From: Chryseobacterium indologenes
Lineage (GTDB): Bacteria; Bacteroidota; Bacteroidia; Flavobacteriales; Weeksellaceae
Reading direction: 5' to 3'
DNA: 64,000 bases
Assembly (NCBI GenBank): GCA_002439165.1
Contig: DJTE01000011.1
Coordinates: forward strand, 50,348-114,347
This document shows, piece by piece, positions 35,039-43,734 of the stretch; position 1 is the first letter of the stretch; every line of letters begins with the position of its first letter. The position numbers and the translations under genes were made by a program. The notes beneath the pieces are model-generated. The model did not search any database, had not been told where the DNA came from, and saw only the letters and a program-made list of their open reading frames with translations.

Positions 35039-36295
35039 TTATAAATGAAGTATTTCTTCCAGCTTTTGGGCAAAAATCTCCGGATCCAGTCTGTAATCTT
35101 CATGGAAGCCTTCTTCGTCCTGAGGATAGATATAGAAGTTCAGATCGAATTTCATTTCCGCTGCCAGAGTAGAGAAAATAGGAAAGTCTCCCCATACGGC
35201 ACTGTACCAGGAAAGTCCTTTAGCTCCAGGATTGGCAAAGATCAGATTCGTCCATGCCGCACCACTCGGACCAATGATGTACTCTGCATTATTCACCATA
35301 TAGATCTGTTCATGAATGTTCAGGTCCTCAAAGAATACTGCCTCAAAACCATGTTTTTTCGAAACATCCAGAACTTCTTCTTCATTATATTTCCTGAACT
35401 TAGATTTTCGGGCAATAAATATCCTTTTCACAGGCTGTACCTGTACTTTACTCATGTCCAGGCCGTCAAAGCAGATCTTTCTCAGGTATTGAAGAGACTC
35501 TTTTGATATTTTAGCAAACCGTGCATCATATTTTTCCCCCGGCATAATATTCGGGACTGCATAATTGATGCTGGTGATGTGCCACAGTTTTTTAAATTGA
35601 TAATAGTTTTTATCGTGGTTAAGGAATACAATCTTATAATCCTTCAGAAAGAAATGTAACAGCTCTTTCAGATTTTCAACTTTTTCCACATCCGAATCTA
35701 CAATAATCAGTTTGTTTTTGGCATCCGGAATATGGTTGAAAAATTCAATTTTTGAAAGGATATCAATCAGGAAATGATAATAATTGAATGTAAACGTTCC
35801 CCCAAGAAAAATAGCTTCGTCATCATAATAGATGTTCTTATGATTCTTTACCTTAGCCAGTGTCATAGAGTGCTGCATCAGATTCACGGTGTTGTACACA
35901 TAAATGATCCGGTCATCATCATGCCATCTTTCATAAAAGATCTTCTGCTTTTTGATGTCTAAAAAGTATGTGGAATCAGGAATACATAACACATTCTGAA
36001 GTGCAAAGATTTCCACTTCATTTTTAGGTGTTTTTACAGAAACCTGCTGTGACCCGAATGTTTTGGGAAGATAAAGATCTCCTTCATGCTTTTCCTTTAT
36101 TTTGATTCTTTCTGCACAATATTCAGCAGGAATAGAATCCAGCGGTAAAAAATCAGTGACAAGCCTTTTGGCCTTTCTGAAAAATGATTTGATATAATAT
36201 TTTCTCCTGAGTGCTTTAAGCTCAAGCTCTAAATTCTCAATTTGTTCCTTTGCATTCATATTCTGTAACTTGGATGACCGCAGATCATGTATCAC
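35039..36295 (-). CDS. Glycosyltransferase family 61 (DUF563)
   Basis: 418 residues. A coiled-coil-like N-terminus ('KEQIENLELELKALRRKYY') is followed by the GT61 core: 'GGTFTFNYYHFLIDILSKI', 'RIFIARKSKFRKYNEEEV', and the C-terminal 'GPSGAAWTNLIFANPGAK'. These blocks define the family, which includes xylosyl- and other pentosyl/hexosyl-transferases; sugar specificity cannot be assigned. Start is either ATG 36295 or ATG 36259 (MNAKEQ); neither has a decisive signal. It lies 39 bases after the GT4 gene and is probably part of the same operon. Confidence 0.85.
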   Translation of the reverse strand: MIHDLRSSKLQNMNAKEQIENLELELKALRRKYYIKSFFRKAKRLVTDFLPLDSIPAEYCAERIKIKEKHEGDLYLPKTFGSQQVSVKTPKNEVEIFALQNVLCIPDSTYFLDIKKQKIFYERWHDDDRIIYVYNTVNLMQHSMTLAKVKNHKNIYYDDEAIFLGGTFTFNYYHFLIDILSKIEFFNHIPDAKNKLIIVDSDVEKVENLKELLHFFLKDYKIVFLNHDKNYYQFKKLWHITSINYAVPNIMPGEKYDARFAKISKESLQYLRKICFDGLDMSKVQVQPVKRIFIARKSKFRKYNEEEVLDVSKKHGFEAVFFEDLNIHEQIYMVNNAEYIIGPSGAAWTNLIFANPGAKGLSWYSAVWGDFPIFSTLAAEMKFDLNFYIYPQDEEGFHEDYRLDPEIFAQKLEEILHL

Positions 36296-36334
36296 ATTTT
36301 CACAGGCCCTGTAATGGACAGGTAAGAGTTATTT

Positions 36335-37522
36335 CTACATTATTTCCTGATAAAAACTGATGGTTTGATCCACCATTCTGTTGATCCCAAAATCTGATTC
36401 CACCGATTTTCTGGCATTCAGAGCCATACGGTTTCTCAGATCATGGTCTTCAAAAATAAGACTTATCCTGTTGTGAAAGTTGTCTTCATCAGCAATAAAG
36501 CCATTCACAGAATCCTGTATCACCTCTTTAAAAGAATCTATGGCGGAGCATACAACAGGTTTCCGGATAGCCATTACTTCGAGCAAAGATAAGCTAAAAT
36601 TTTCACCTTTGGATGGGAAACATACCACTTCAGCCCTGTTGATCAGGTCTACGATTTCTTTTCCGTTTCTGTTGCCCAGGAAGTGGATGGAATCTCTTAT
36701 TTCTTCTTCTGCAACATGCTCTTTTACATAATCCGGATAATGATTGGGACGGCCTACAAAATGAAGGGAAGCTTCAGGGTAATCTTTTTTTAATCGGATA
36801 AACTCCCGGATCATGGTGTCAGCTCCTTTTTCAAAGGTGACATTTCCCAGGAAAAAAACAGATCTGGGAATAATCCCGATGGTTTCATCAGGGGCATAGA
36901 ATTTTTCATCCACACCGTTATAAATTAGTCTCGGATTTTTAATATCAAAAAGGCTTTTGTTGATCTTTTCGTTGTATCTGGAAATCGTAATGATATTCTC
37001 CGATTTCCTGAAAGCTTCTTTTTCGCAGAAAATACGGCCTTTGTGTACTTTTTTATATCCGAAATATTTTTCAAGTACAGACCATGAGCCGTGGCAACGT
37101 ATCACATAAGGTATATTCTGAGGGATGGCGAGTGCCAGTCCGTCAAAATCGTGGGTTTCGGCAACGTCAAAATGAAGTTTGTTTTTTCTGATCCAATCGC
37201 TTATTTTATCCGATATGGCTTTTTTTTCGGAAAGGTAGAGTTTAAAATGAATGGGTTCCAGTACTTTCAGCTTTCCGGTAAAAGATCTCATAAGTTCAAG
37301 CGCAGGGCTGGATTTGAAAATATCTTTAATGGAATGAATCGTTACCCCGTCTTCCCGGATATCGAAAGCGTATCTGGAGATTAGGAAAACATGTACTGAA
37401 ATACCTCTCTTTACGAGTTCTCCGGATAAATTCTTATAAAAAGTACCTGTTCCTCCTACTTTTGGGGTCCGGGAACATTTGTACTCTTTGGTTACAATAA
37501 GTACATGTTTTATTTCTTTCAT
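36335..37522 (-). CDS. Glycosyltransferase family 4
   Basis: 395 residues, two Rossmann-like domains (GT-B). The N-terminal donor-site side has 'GGTGTFYKNLSGELVKRG'. The C-terminal half has 'FFLGNVTFEKGADTMIREF' and the conserved E-x7-E segment 'PSKGENFSLSLLEVMAIRKP'. It retains the configuration of the nucleotide-sugar donor. Its start codon overlaps the stop of the upstream gene (ATGA), so translation is coupled. Part of the surface-glycan cluster; substrate unknown. Confidence 0.9.
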   Translation of the reverse strand: MKEIKHVLIVTKEYKCSRTPKVGGTGTFYKNLSGELVKRGISVHVFLISRYAFDIREDGVTIHSIKDIFKSSPALELMRSFTGKLKVLEPIHFKLYLSEKKAISDKISDWIRKNKLHFDVAETHDFDGLALAIPQNIPYVIRCHGSWSVLEKYFGYKKVHKGRIFCEKEAFRKSENIITISRYNEKINKSLFDIKNPRLIYNGVDEKFYAPDETIGIIPRSVFFLGNVTFEKGADTMIREFIRLKKDYPEASLHFVGRPNHYPDYVKEHVAEEEIRDSIHFLGNRNGKEIVDLINRAEVVCFPSKGENFSLSLLEVMAIRKPVVCSAIDSFKEVIQDSVNGFIADEDNFHNRISLIFEDHDLRNRMALNARKSVESDFGINRMVDQTISFYQEIM

Positions 37523-38496
37523 GAATTCAGTTTAAAAACAGTATCCACCCAATGATCCAGGGTGTACTTATAATAAACTGCTTCCGGAAGCTTTTCGTAT
37601 GGTGTTTCAAAAAAATCTTTTTTTACATTACTGAATTTTTTATTCAGCAGCAGAATATTATTGGGATTATAAAAATCGTAACTGGCAATAGTGGGATTAT
37701 CTGTAATGATCTTTTTTTCCAGAGCCATCGCTTCAAAAATCCTGAAGCTGAGCCCGGTCTGATCAGCCCGCATCAGGTCCAGAACTACTTTTGTGTTCTT
37801 ATAGTAAGAGGGCAGCGCATGATGCGGAATCTTTCTTCTTCCAAACTTCAGTATTTCTATATTTTTTTTGTCGAAGATCTGATTCAGCTTATTTTTCCAT
37901 CCCTTCTTACCCACCATGTACACTTCAAACTTTACTTTCAGCGAACAGAGCCTGTTGATGAGTACATTTAAGGCGGATAATCTCTTGTGGTCATAGGAGG
38001 AGACATAAAACAGATCCAGTTTGGGATTCTGTTTTTCTGCCGGAAGATATTCCAGATAATTATAATTCGTGATCTTTTCGAATCCGAAGTTTTTTACGTC
38101 TTCATCATCAAAAGAAAAAACCGTATCAAAATAATGCAGAAGATGAGTGGCAGGGTTCCTGGCCATACTGTCGTAGAGGTAGGCAATATTACGGTCAGTG
38201 TATTCCCTGATCTTCCGGTGTATTTCTTCATCTATGGCTTCAGGGTTGATTACAAGGATCTGATCCTGCTTTCCTATTTTTTCAAGAGATTCGAGTATGA
38301 AATTTTGTCTTTTATGATATTTCGGATTTTTGCCTAAGAAAATTTTGCTGAAAGTGTTCTTCAAACGTTCACCCGTGTTTTTATGGGTGAATGCTCCGAT
38401 GTTGATATGGCAGGCCTGAATGCCTCTCTCATTCAGTTTATCCACGATATGCTCATCATAGTGCCAGAAATCGAAACTAATTAAACAAATTTTCAT
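37519..38496 (-). CDS. GT-B glycosyltransferase (CgeB/GT1-like)
   Basis: 325 residues. The N-terminal domain begins directly at 'MKICLISFDFWHYDEHIVDKL'. The C-terminal half has 'GLSFRIFEAMALEKKIITDN', the equivalent of the donor-binding E-x7-E block of CgeB/GT4-like enzymes. No signal peptide. It is the first gene of a three-gene run (overlap ATGA with the next). The nearest exact -7 box ends only four bases before the ATG, suggesting a leaderless or nearly leaderless mRNA. Likely role is in lipopolysaccharide or capsule assembly; sugar unknown. Confidence 0.8.
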   Translation of the reverse strand: MKICLISFDFWHYDEHIVDKLNERGIQACHINIGAFTHKNTGERLKNTFSKIFLGKNPKYHKRQNFILESLEKIGKQDQILVINPEAIDEEIHRKIREYTDRNIAYLYDSMARNPATHLLHYFDTVFSFDDEDVKNFGFEKITNYNYLEYLPAEKQNPKLDLFYVSSYDHKRLSALNVLINRLCSLKVKFEVYMVGKKGWKNKLNQIFDKKNIEILKFGRRKIPHHALPSYYKNTKVVLDLMRADQTGLSFRIFEAMALEKKIITDNPTIASYDFYNPNNILLLNKKFSNVKKDFFETPYEKLPEAVYYKYTLDHWVDTVFKLNS

Positions 38497-38500
38497 AGTG

Positions 38501-38508
38501 CAAAAATA
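38501..38508 (-). promoter_or_regulatory. -7 box (TAnnTTTG) for the 38496 gene
   Basis: TATTTTTG followed by C on the minus strand. Only four bases separate it from the ATG, compared with about 16-27 in most other genes here. Confidence 0.6.
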
Positions 38509-38529
38509 AAAAATTCATATTTAAATTTA

Positions 38530-38537
38530 TATTTTTG
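38530..38537 (+). promoter_or_regulatory. -7 box (TAnnTTTG) for the 38556 gene
   Basis: TATTTTTG on the plus strand, 18 bases before the ATG. It contains the TTG that begins the longer reading frame, so translation must start at the later ATG. Confidence 0.65.
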
Positions 38538-38555
38538 GCGAAAAGCCCTTCTATA

Positions 38556-39635
38556 ATGAGAAAGAAAATTCTTATCGATGCCGAAAGACTGAAATATCCA
38601 AAGTCGGGAATTGCCAATGTATGCACTTCCCTGATCAGGGGATTGGATGAGAAAGTATCTGATTTTGAGTATTCTCTTTATGGTCCCGCGAAAAATATGC
38701 CCGTAACGAAGAACAGGTTTACGGTTATAAACTGGAAGTTCTGGCAGAAAAAAATTCCTGTCAGTACCGGATCTTTTTCGCTCATCCATACCGCTCACCA
38801 GCTTTCCGATTACTTTCATCAGATAAAAAACGGGCAAAAAAAAGTGGTTACTCTTCATGATCTTAATTTTCTGCATGACAACAGTTCCGGAAAGAAGGTC
38901 AAAAAGAGTACCAGACTCGTCCAGAAAAATATAGGAAATGCAGATGCCATTGTATGCATCTCGGATTTTGTAAAGGAAGATTTCCTGAAAAACAAACATC
39001 TTTTCACGCTGAATAAGGATGTAAGGGTTGAGGTCATATATAACGGACTGATCTTTCCCGAAATTACAGATTTTAATTCTAAAAATAAATACAGCTTCAT
39101 AGGAAAAAAATACATTTTGAATATAGGTGTGCTTTTTCCCAAGAAAAACCAGGACGTACTGCTGGATCTTCTGACAGAAAACGACAGGGATCTTGTGCTG
39201 GTAACTTCTTCTGCCAAGTCGGCCTATAAAGAAAAGTTTTTAGAAAAAACGAAAGCTTTAGGTTTGGAAAACAGAGTGCATATTCTTGAAAATGTGGATA
39301 ATAATGATAAGTATTTTCTTCTTCAGCACTGTGAATCCTACTGTCATCCTTCGTTGGCCGAAGGTTTCGGAATTCCGCCTGTGGAAGCCATGTATTTTGG
39401 AAAACCTGTTTTTCTGAGCAGATTAACGAGCCTGCCGGAAATAGGAGGAAATCTTGCTTTTTATTTTGATGATTTTTCAGCAGAAAATATGCAGCAGGTA
39501 TACGCATCAGGCATGCAGACGTATGGCGCAAGAGCAGGCGAATATGCATCAGAACTGAAAGAAAGAGCCCTGAAATTCGGGTATACGGAAATGGCAGATG
39601 CTTACGAAAAACTGTATAGCAGCCTTTTGAATTAA
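38556..39635 (+). CDS. Glycosyltransferase family 4
   Basis: 359 residues from ATG 38556 (MRKKILIDAERLKYPKSG); the frame can be extended to a TTG at 38535 but that lies in the -7 box. GT-B fold: 'YILNIGVLFPKKNQDVLLDL' in the middle and 'PSLAEGFGIPPVEAMYFGKP' as donor-binding E-x7-E motif. It is the only plus-strand member of the glycan cluster, divergent from the 38496 gene. Its stop TAA overlaps the stop of the polysaccharide deacetylase (both in TTAA, four-base overlap). Substrate unknown. Confidence 0.9.
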   Translation: MRKKILIDAERLKYPKSGIANVCTSLIRGLDEKVSDFEYSLYGPAKNMPVTKNRFTVINWKFWQKKIPVSTGSFSLIHTAHQLSDYFHQIKNGQKKVVTLHDLNFLHDNSSGKKVKKSTRLVQKNIGNADAIVCISDFVKEDFLKNKHLFTLNKDVRVEVIYNGLIFPEITDFNSKNKYSFIGKKYILNIGVLFPKKNQDVLLDLLTENDRDLVLVTSSAKSAYKEKFLEKTKALGLENRVHILENVDNNDKYFLLQHCESYCHPSLAEGFGIPPVEAMYFGKPVFLSRLTSLPEIGGNLAFYFDDFSAENMQQVYASGMQTYGARAGEYASELKERALKFGYTEMADAYEKLYSSLLN

Positions 39636-40375
39636 AGTTTAACTTTTCCAAGTCTCAGTTTCCATTTGAAAAGATCAAAACTGTCCCCTCCTTTGATATC
39701 GATTCTCTTGATCTCGAATTTATTTTTCCACGGAAAATAGGCTATATTATTTCCGATACGTACAGCTGAGGTTATACCTGTATTTTCCAGCATGGCAAAA
39801 AACTCTTTCTTGGCTTCTCCTTTTTTGGGAAACTGCCCGTAAGGATAGGCGAGAACTTTGGTAAATGGTATTTTCTTCTCTTCAAGAGTACGGATGTTTT
39901 TCTGAAGGTCATCTGAAGCTTCCTGAAGGGTAAGCTGTGAGTAATTTCTGTGGGAATGGCTGTGAAGAGCGATCTCTATGAAATCGGTATTTAATGATCT
40001 GATCTCATCAAAGGTCATCAGTTTGCGCTGTTCACTTACTTCATCTTTCTGTATAAGTTCTGTGGGGATAAAAATGGTGGCTTTCAGCTGATACTTTTCA
40101 AGCAAAGGGATCATATACTGGAGGTTGTTGAGGTAGCCGTCATCAAAAGTCAGGATCAGTTTACGCCGGGTAGTTTTGTTGGCTTCCAGTTCGTTGAAAA
40201 ACAGTGTGGTATAGTTGTTTTTAATATACTGAAGCTGTTCCTCCAGATTTTCAACGGAAACGGCTAATGCATCTTTTCCGGAGATATTTTTCCCAGGTTT
40301 AATTTTATGATACATCAGAATACGGATGCTTTCTGCCTTTGAAAATCCAAGTATTCTCTTAAAGAATCTGAACAT
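39632..40375 (-). CDS. Polysaccharide deacetylase (NodB/CE4 family)
   Basis: 247 residues. CE4 motifs are present: motif 1 'LILTFDDGYLNN' (metal- and base-binding Asp pair), motif 2 'IALHSHSHRNYSQL' (H-x3-H metal ligands) and a motif 3-like 'AYPYGQF'. These enzymes remove N-acetyl groups from surface or wall sugars. No signal peptide is visible, which is unusual for a secreted deacetylase; the start near 'MFRFFKRILG' is only mildly hydrophobic. It may act on a lipid-linked intermediate in the cytoplasm. It converges with the plus-strand GT4 by a 4-base stop overlap. Confidence 0.88.
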   Translation of the reverse strand: MFRFFKRILGFSKAESIRILMYHKIKPGKNISGKDALAVSVENLEEQLQYIKNNYTTLFFNELEANKTTRRKLILTFDDGYLNNLQYMIPLLEKYQLKATIFIPTELIQKDEVSEQRKLMTFDEIRSLNTDFIEIALHSHSHRNYSQLTLQEASDDLQKNIRTLEEKKIPFTKVLAYPYGQFPKKGEAKKEFFAMLENTGITSAVRIGNNIAYFPWKNKFEIKRIDIKGGDSFDLFKWKLRLGKVKL

Positions 40376-40550
40376 GGTTATGTGAATTTAAGATCCCGTT
40401 AATTTTTTATGGAATTCAAAACATATAAAAGTTCCGGAGATCCATATTGTGCTTTTTTGTTTGGTGTACATTATACTCTTCAAATTTAATTAAAAATTGA
40501 AGGCACCAGCTTAAAAATATATTAAAATAAGGGTTTGTAGGGATGAATGA
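40376..40550. other. Intergenic stretch upstream of the deacetylase
   Basis: AT-rich leader of the deacetylase gene, with a -7 box at 40481-40488. No gene seen. Confidence 0.5.
40481..40488 (-). promoter_or_regulatory. Candidate -7 box (TAnnTTTG) for the deacetylase
   Basis: TAAATTTG on the minus strand, 105 bases upstream of the ATG at 40375, implying a leader of about 100 bases. Confidence 0.45.
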
Positions 40551-40582
40551 CAGACAGCCACAGTAAAAACCGCGGCTGTCTG
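40551..40582 (-). terminator. Hairpin after the 40603-41358 glycosyltransferase
   Basis: cagacagcc (40551-40559) pairs with ggctgtctg (40574-40582); 9-bp stem with 14-base loop, 21 bases past the stop, no strong T-run. Confidence 0.6.
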
Positions 40583-40602
40583 ATATTGTTTTCTGAGAAT
40601 CT

Positions 40603-41358
40603 TTACTGGTTTCTGAGAATCTCATTGATCTTAATATATTTAAGAAAAGTGTAAAAGGCTCCGGTGATGGAAATATAGAATCCTGCCACCCCGTCCATAA
40701 AACCCAGTTTGAAAAAATAGGTCTTTATGAAATTAAAAAAAGGAGCAAATACAATTTTAAACAGGGATACTTTTTTACCGTTCGCTATCTTCTTTTCTGC
40801 CATCAGCTGTGTGTAGTTATTGATCTTTTCAATGTGATGGGCAATACTTTTGTAGGTGTAATGGTTGATGTTTCCCGGAAGTTTTCCTGTTTTATCCAGG
40901 GTGATGAAACTTTCATGAACCAGATCATCGGAATATTTTCCATGTCCTTTCTTAAAAAAGCGCTCTCTCCATACCGTTCCCCAGCCTCCGTACCGGATTA
41001 TTTTCTTCAGCAGGATATTGTTGAAATGAATTGTGTATACTTTATAAGCGGGATCACTGCTTTTCAGAATATCTTTAATAGCCTGTACGGCTTCTGCATC
41101 CGGAACTTCATCAGAGTCCAGAAACAGGATCCATTCGCCGGAAGCCTGTGCCAGTGTGTAGTTTTTCTGGTCACCGAATCCTTCGAATTTTTTTTTGATA
41201 AACTTTACTTTTGGAAACCCGGTACAGATCTCCTCAGTTTTGTCCGTAGAAAAAGAATCAACGATAATAATCTCATCTGCGATGTCATAAACGCTTCGGA
41301 TACTTTTTTCGATGATTCTTTCCCCGTTAAAAATAATATAACAGACTGATAGTTTCAT
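40603..41358 (-). CDS. Glycosyltransferase family 2 (WaaE/KdtX-like)
   Basis: 251 residues. GT-A core at the N-terminus: 'LSVCYIIFNGERIIEKSIRS', 'EIIIVDSFSTDKTEEI' and the metal-binding 'ILFLDSDEVPD'. The C-terminal half has basic and amphipathic stretches ('FAPFFNFIKTYFFKLGFMDG') typical of the lipopolysaccharide-core WaaE/KdtX type. Start ATG shares one base with the rocD stop (TAATG), so they are translationally linked. The last 20 bases of the gene are imperfectly repeated just after the stop. Likely LPS-core or related glycan assembly at the inner membrane. Confidence 0.85.
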   Translation of the reverse strand: MKLSVCYIIFNGERIIEKSIRSVYDIADEIIIVDSFSTDKTEEICTGFPKVKFIKKKFEGFGDQKNYTLAQASGEWILFLDSDEVPDAEAVQAIKDILKSSDPAYKVYTIHFNNILLKKIIRYGGWGTVWRERFFKKGHGKYSDDLVHESFITLDKTGKLPGNINHYTYKSIAHHIEKINNYTQLMAEKKIANGKKVSLFKIVFAPFFNFIKTYFFKLGFMDGVAGFYISITGAFYTFLKYIKINEILRNQ

Positions 41359-42605
41359 TAACGAAATTCTGTGATCGTTTTTTCAATGATTTTTACGCAT
41401 TCTAAAAGCTGTTCTTCAGTAATTACCAATGGTGGTGCAAGCCTGATGATGTTTCCGTGGGTAGGCTTGGCCAGAAGACCGTTTTCTTTTAACTGAAGGC
41501 AAAGGTTCCATGCAGTGGAACTCTCCGGAGTATCGTTAATCAGAATAGCATTCAGAAGACCTTTTCCTCTTACTTTGGTGATAAGGTCGTTTTTTTCGAT
41601 GATCTTTTCGATCTCTGCTCTGAAGACCTGCCCCAGATGTTCAGCTCTTTCTGACAGTTTTTCATCAGCTACTACGTCTAAAGCAGCCACAGCCACAGCG
41701 CAGGCAATAGGATTTCCTCCGAAAGTGGAACCGTGCTGCCCCGGTTTAATAACATTCATGATATTGTCGTTGGCCAATACTGCAGATACAGGATACATTC
41801 CTCCTGAAAGGGCTTTCCCTAAAATAAGAATATCAGGCTGTACATTTTCGTGATGACAGGCGATCAGTTTTCCGGTTCTTGCTATTCCGGTCTGAACTTC
41901 GTCTGCAATGAAAAGTACGTTGTATTTTTTACATAATTCAGAAGCGTTTTTCAGGAAGTTCTCATCAGGAACATAAACTCCTGCTTCTCCCTGGATAGGT
42001 TCAACCAGGAAAGCCGCGATATTTCCAGCCTCTCTGCTTAAGACGTCTTCCAAAGCAGCTGTATCATTATAAGGGATTTTAATAAATCCAGGGGTGAAAG
42101 GACCGTAGTTCCGGTTGGCATCGGGATCATTGGAGAAAGAAACAATAGTGGTGGTTCTTCCGTGGAAATTATTTTCACAGACAATAATCTTCGCGGCATT
42201 CTCAGAGATACCTTTTACCTCGTAGCTCCATTTTCTGGCTAATTTCACAGCGGTTTCCACTGCTTCAGCTCCGGAATTCATAGGAAGAACCTTGTCAAAC
42301 CCAAACAGGGTGGTGATCTTCTGTTCATACTCTCCCAGTTTAGAATTGTAAAAAGCTCTTGAAGTTAACGCCAGTTTCTGTGCCTGGTCTACCAGCGCTC
42401 CTACAATTTTGGGGTGAGAGTGTCCCTGGTTCACAGCAGAATATGCTGAAAGAAAATCATAATATTTCTTGCCTTCCACATCCCATACAAAAACGCCTTC
42501 TCCGCGGTCAAGAACTACGGGAAGAGGGTGGTAGTTGTGCGCTCCGTGTTTGTCTTCAAGGTCAATAAAATACTGTGAGTTTTTTGTTGTTTCTGCTGTT
42601 GACAT
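41358..42605 (-). CDS. rocD: Ornithine aminotransferase (ornithine-oxo-acid transaminase)
   Basis: 415 residues, PLP fold type I, class III aminotransferase. It converts ornithine plus 2-oxoglutarate to glutamate semialdehyde and glutamate. Landmarks are 'DFLSAYSAVNQGHSHPKIV', 'LPMNSGAEAVETAVKLARKW', 'VEPIQGEAGVYVPD' and the PLP-lysine block 'ILILGKALSGGMYPVSAV'. Start is ATG 42605, with an exact -7 box 16 bases upstream. It overlaps a glycosyltransferase start by one base; the metabolic link between them is not evident. Confidence 0.95.
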   Translation of the reverse strand: MSTAETTKNSQYFIDLEDKHGAHNYHPLPVVLDRGEGVFVWDVEGKKYYDFLSAYSAVNQGHSHPKIVGALVDQAQKLALTSRAFYNSKLGEYEQKITTLFGFDKVLPMNSGAEAVETAVKLARKWSYEVKGISENAAKIIVCENNFHGRTTTIVSFSNDPDANRNYGPFTPGFIKIPYNDTAALEDVLSREAGNIAAFLVEPIQGEAGVYVPDENFLKNASELCKKYNVLFIADEVQTGIARTGKLIACHHENVQPDILILGKALSGGMYPVSAVLANDNIMNVIKPGQHGSTFGGNPIACAVAVAALDVVADEKLSERAEHLGQVFRAEIEKIIEKNDLITKVRGKGLLNAILINDTPESSTAWNLCLQLKENGLLAKPTHGNIIRLAPPLVITEEQLLECVKIIEKTITEFR

Positions 42606-42621
42606 ATGTTTTGGTTTTTGA

Positions 42622-42629
42622 CAAATTTA
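42622..42629 (-). promoter_or_regulatory. -7 box (TAnnTTTG) for rocD
   Basis: TAAATTTG on the minus strand, 16 bases upstream of the rocD ATG. Confidence 0.7.
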
Positions 42630-42794
42630 AGCAATATTAATGAGATGCATCAACAAAAGTGGAGTAGTGCGGAGGCCTGAAATTAAAGTATATTTTAAGG
42701 GCGAATGAGAGTGTATCAGTAAATATTTCTTGGTCTCAACAGATCATGCAGGTATTATATCTTTATGCAGCCCTTTTTCACTTGTAAAAATTTT

Positions 42795-43625
42795 TTATAA
42801 TGAAATGTATTCTGTTTTCTGAATTACCGTACTGGTTTTCTTACCACCGGTGGAAGTGATGCAGGACGATATATTACCCTGATCATCATAATTGATGCTG
42901 CTGGTAACGGTTATTCTGGTTTTATCAGGATAAACGGAAACCGTTTCTACTGCGTTTTTCCTGTGATCATATGTGATGAGGGTAGTTTCCTGAACTCTTC
43001 CATTCTTTTTGTTAATGATAAGATCAGGTCTGTCTTTCAGGCTTTTATACTGATATACGGTTGAAGAAATATCGGATGGCTGGTCTGTATAATAGCTTTT
43101 TACCTCTCTGATCTGATGGTCCGCGGTATAGTTACATTCCAGGATAAAATTACTTCTGACTGATTGGATGATATAGCCCTGTTTATTGTAATGATATTCT
43201 TCAGTTTCGTCAATTTCATTTTTATTGTCTTCATATTTTCCATAACTGCTCTTCCGGATGAGTCTGCCCGTGCTGTCATAGGAAAATACTTCCTTTCCGG
43301 TTCCGTCAGAACTTGTAATGCTGTCCAGCCTGCCATTGTCATAATGATAATAAACTGTGAGTTCATCTTCTTTTTCCCTGTGAAAACTGTTTTTGAGAAG
43401 AAGACCCGTATCAGAAAAATAAAGAGTCCGGTAGTCCTGTTGAGCTGCTTTATCTGAATAAGAAGTCGTGATTTCAACCTTTTTAACATTCGATTGCAGC
43501 CCATGATCCTGTAAAGTTACAGGAGGTCTGAAAAGGAGATTCTGCCTGAGAACGGAATCGTCCGGTTGTTGTGCCGTAATGAATACACACAGAAAAGCGG
43601 AAAAGAACAAGTGCAGTCTGTTCAT
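42795..43625 (-). CDS. Secreted YD-repeat-like protein, unknown function
   Basis: 276 residues from ATG 43625 (MNRLHLFFSAFLCVFITAQ, a good signal peptide). A 56-residue in-frame extension to 43793 would run over the tssD terminator and is rejected. The body shows YD/RHS-like strands: 'YYHYDNGRLDSITSSDGTG', 'VFSYDSTGRLIRKSSYG', 'YHYNKQGYIIQSVRSN', 'YDHRKNAVETVSVYP'. Such short secreted proteins are common in Bacteroidetes and have no assigned role. There is no toxin domain at the C-terminus, so a polymorphic toxin is not supported, despite its neighbour tssD. Confidence 0.75.
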   Translation of the reverse strand: MNRLHLFFSAFLCVFITAQQPDDSVLRQNLLFRPPVTLQDHGLQSNVKKVEITTSYSDKAAQQDYRTLYFSDTGLLLKNSFHREKEDELTVYYHYDNGRLDSITSSDGTGKEVFSYDSTGRLIRKSSYGKYEDNKNEIDETEEYHYNKQGYIIQSVRSNFILECNYTADHQIREVKSYYTDQPSDISSTVYQYKSLKDRPDLIINKKNGRVQETTLITYDHRKNAVETVSVYPDKTRITVTSSINYDDQGNISSCITSTGGKKTSTVIQKTEYISL

Positions 43626-43671
43626 TGAGGGGCGGGTTATTGGTTTGATGTATTTCAGGAGTGCTGTAAAG

Positions 43672-43715
43672 ATAAAAAAAGACAGAACGGCGATGGCCAT
43701 TCTGTCTTTGTTAGT
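43672..43715 (-). terminator. Terminator of tssD
   Basis: 10-bp stem aaagacagaa / ttctgtcttt with inner pairing ggc/gcc. The A-run at 43674-43680 gives a T-run on the minus strand. The tssD stop is at 43735, just upstream. Confidence 0.88.
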
Positions 43716-43734
43716 TTTTAATATAAAGCGGCAT

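Noticed and set aside
38535..38555. TTG start for the plus-strand GT4 gene
   Set aside because: It lies in the -7 box; ATG 38556 gives a normal GT4 N-terminus.
40416..40625. Minus-strand 69-codon frame between glycosyltransferase and deacetylase
   Set aside because: Overlaps the end of a real gene and a hairpin; no family resemblance.
42795..43625. YD-like protein as a T6SS effector of the adjacent TssD
   Set aside because: It has a signal peptide, its own stop, no toxin domain, and is separated from tssD by a strong terminator.
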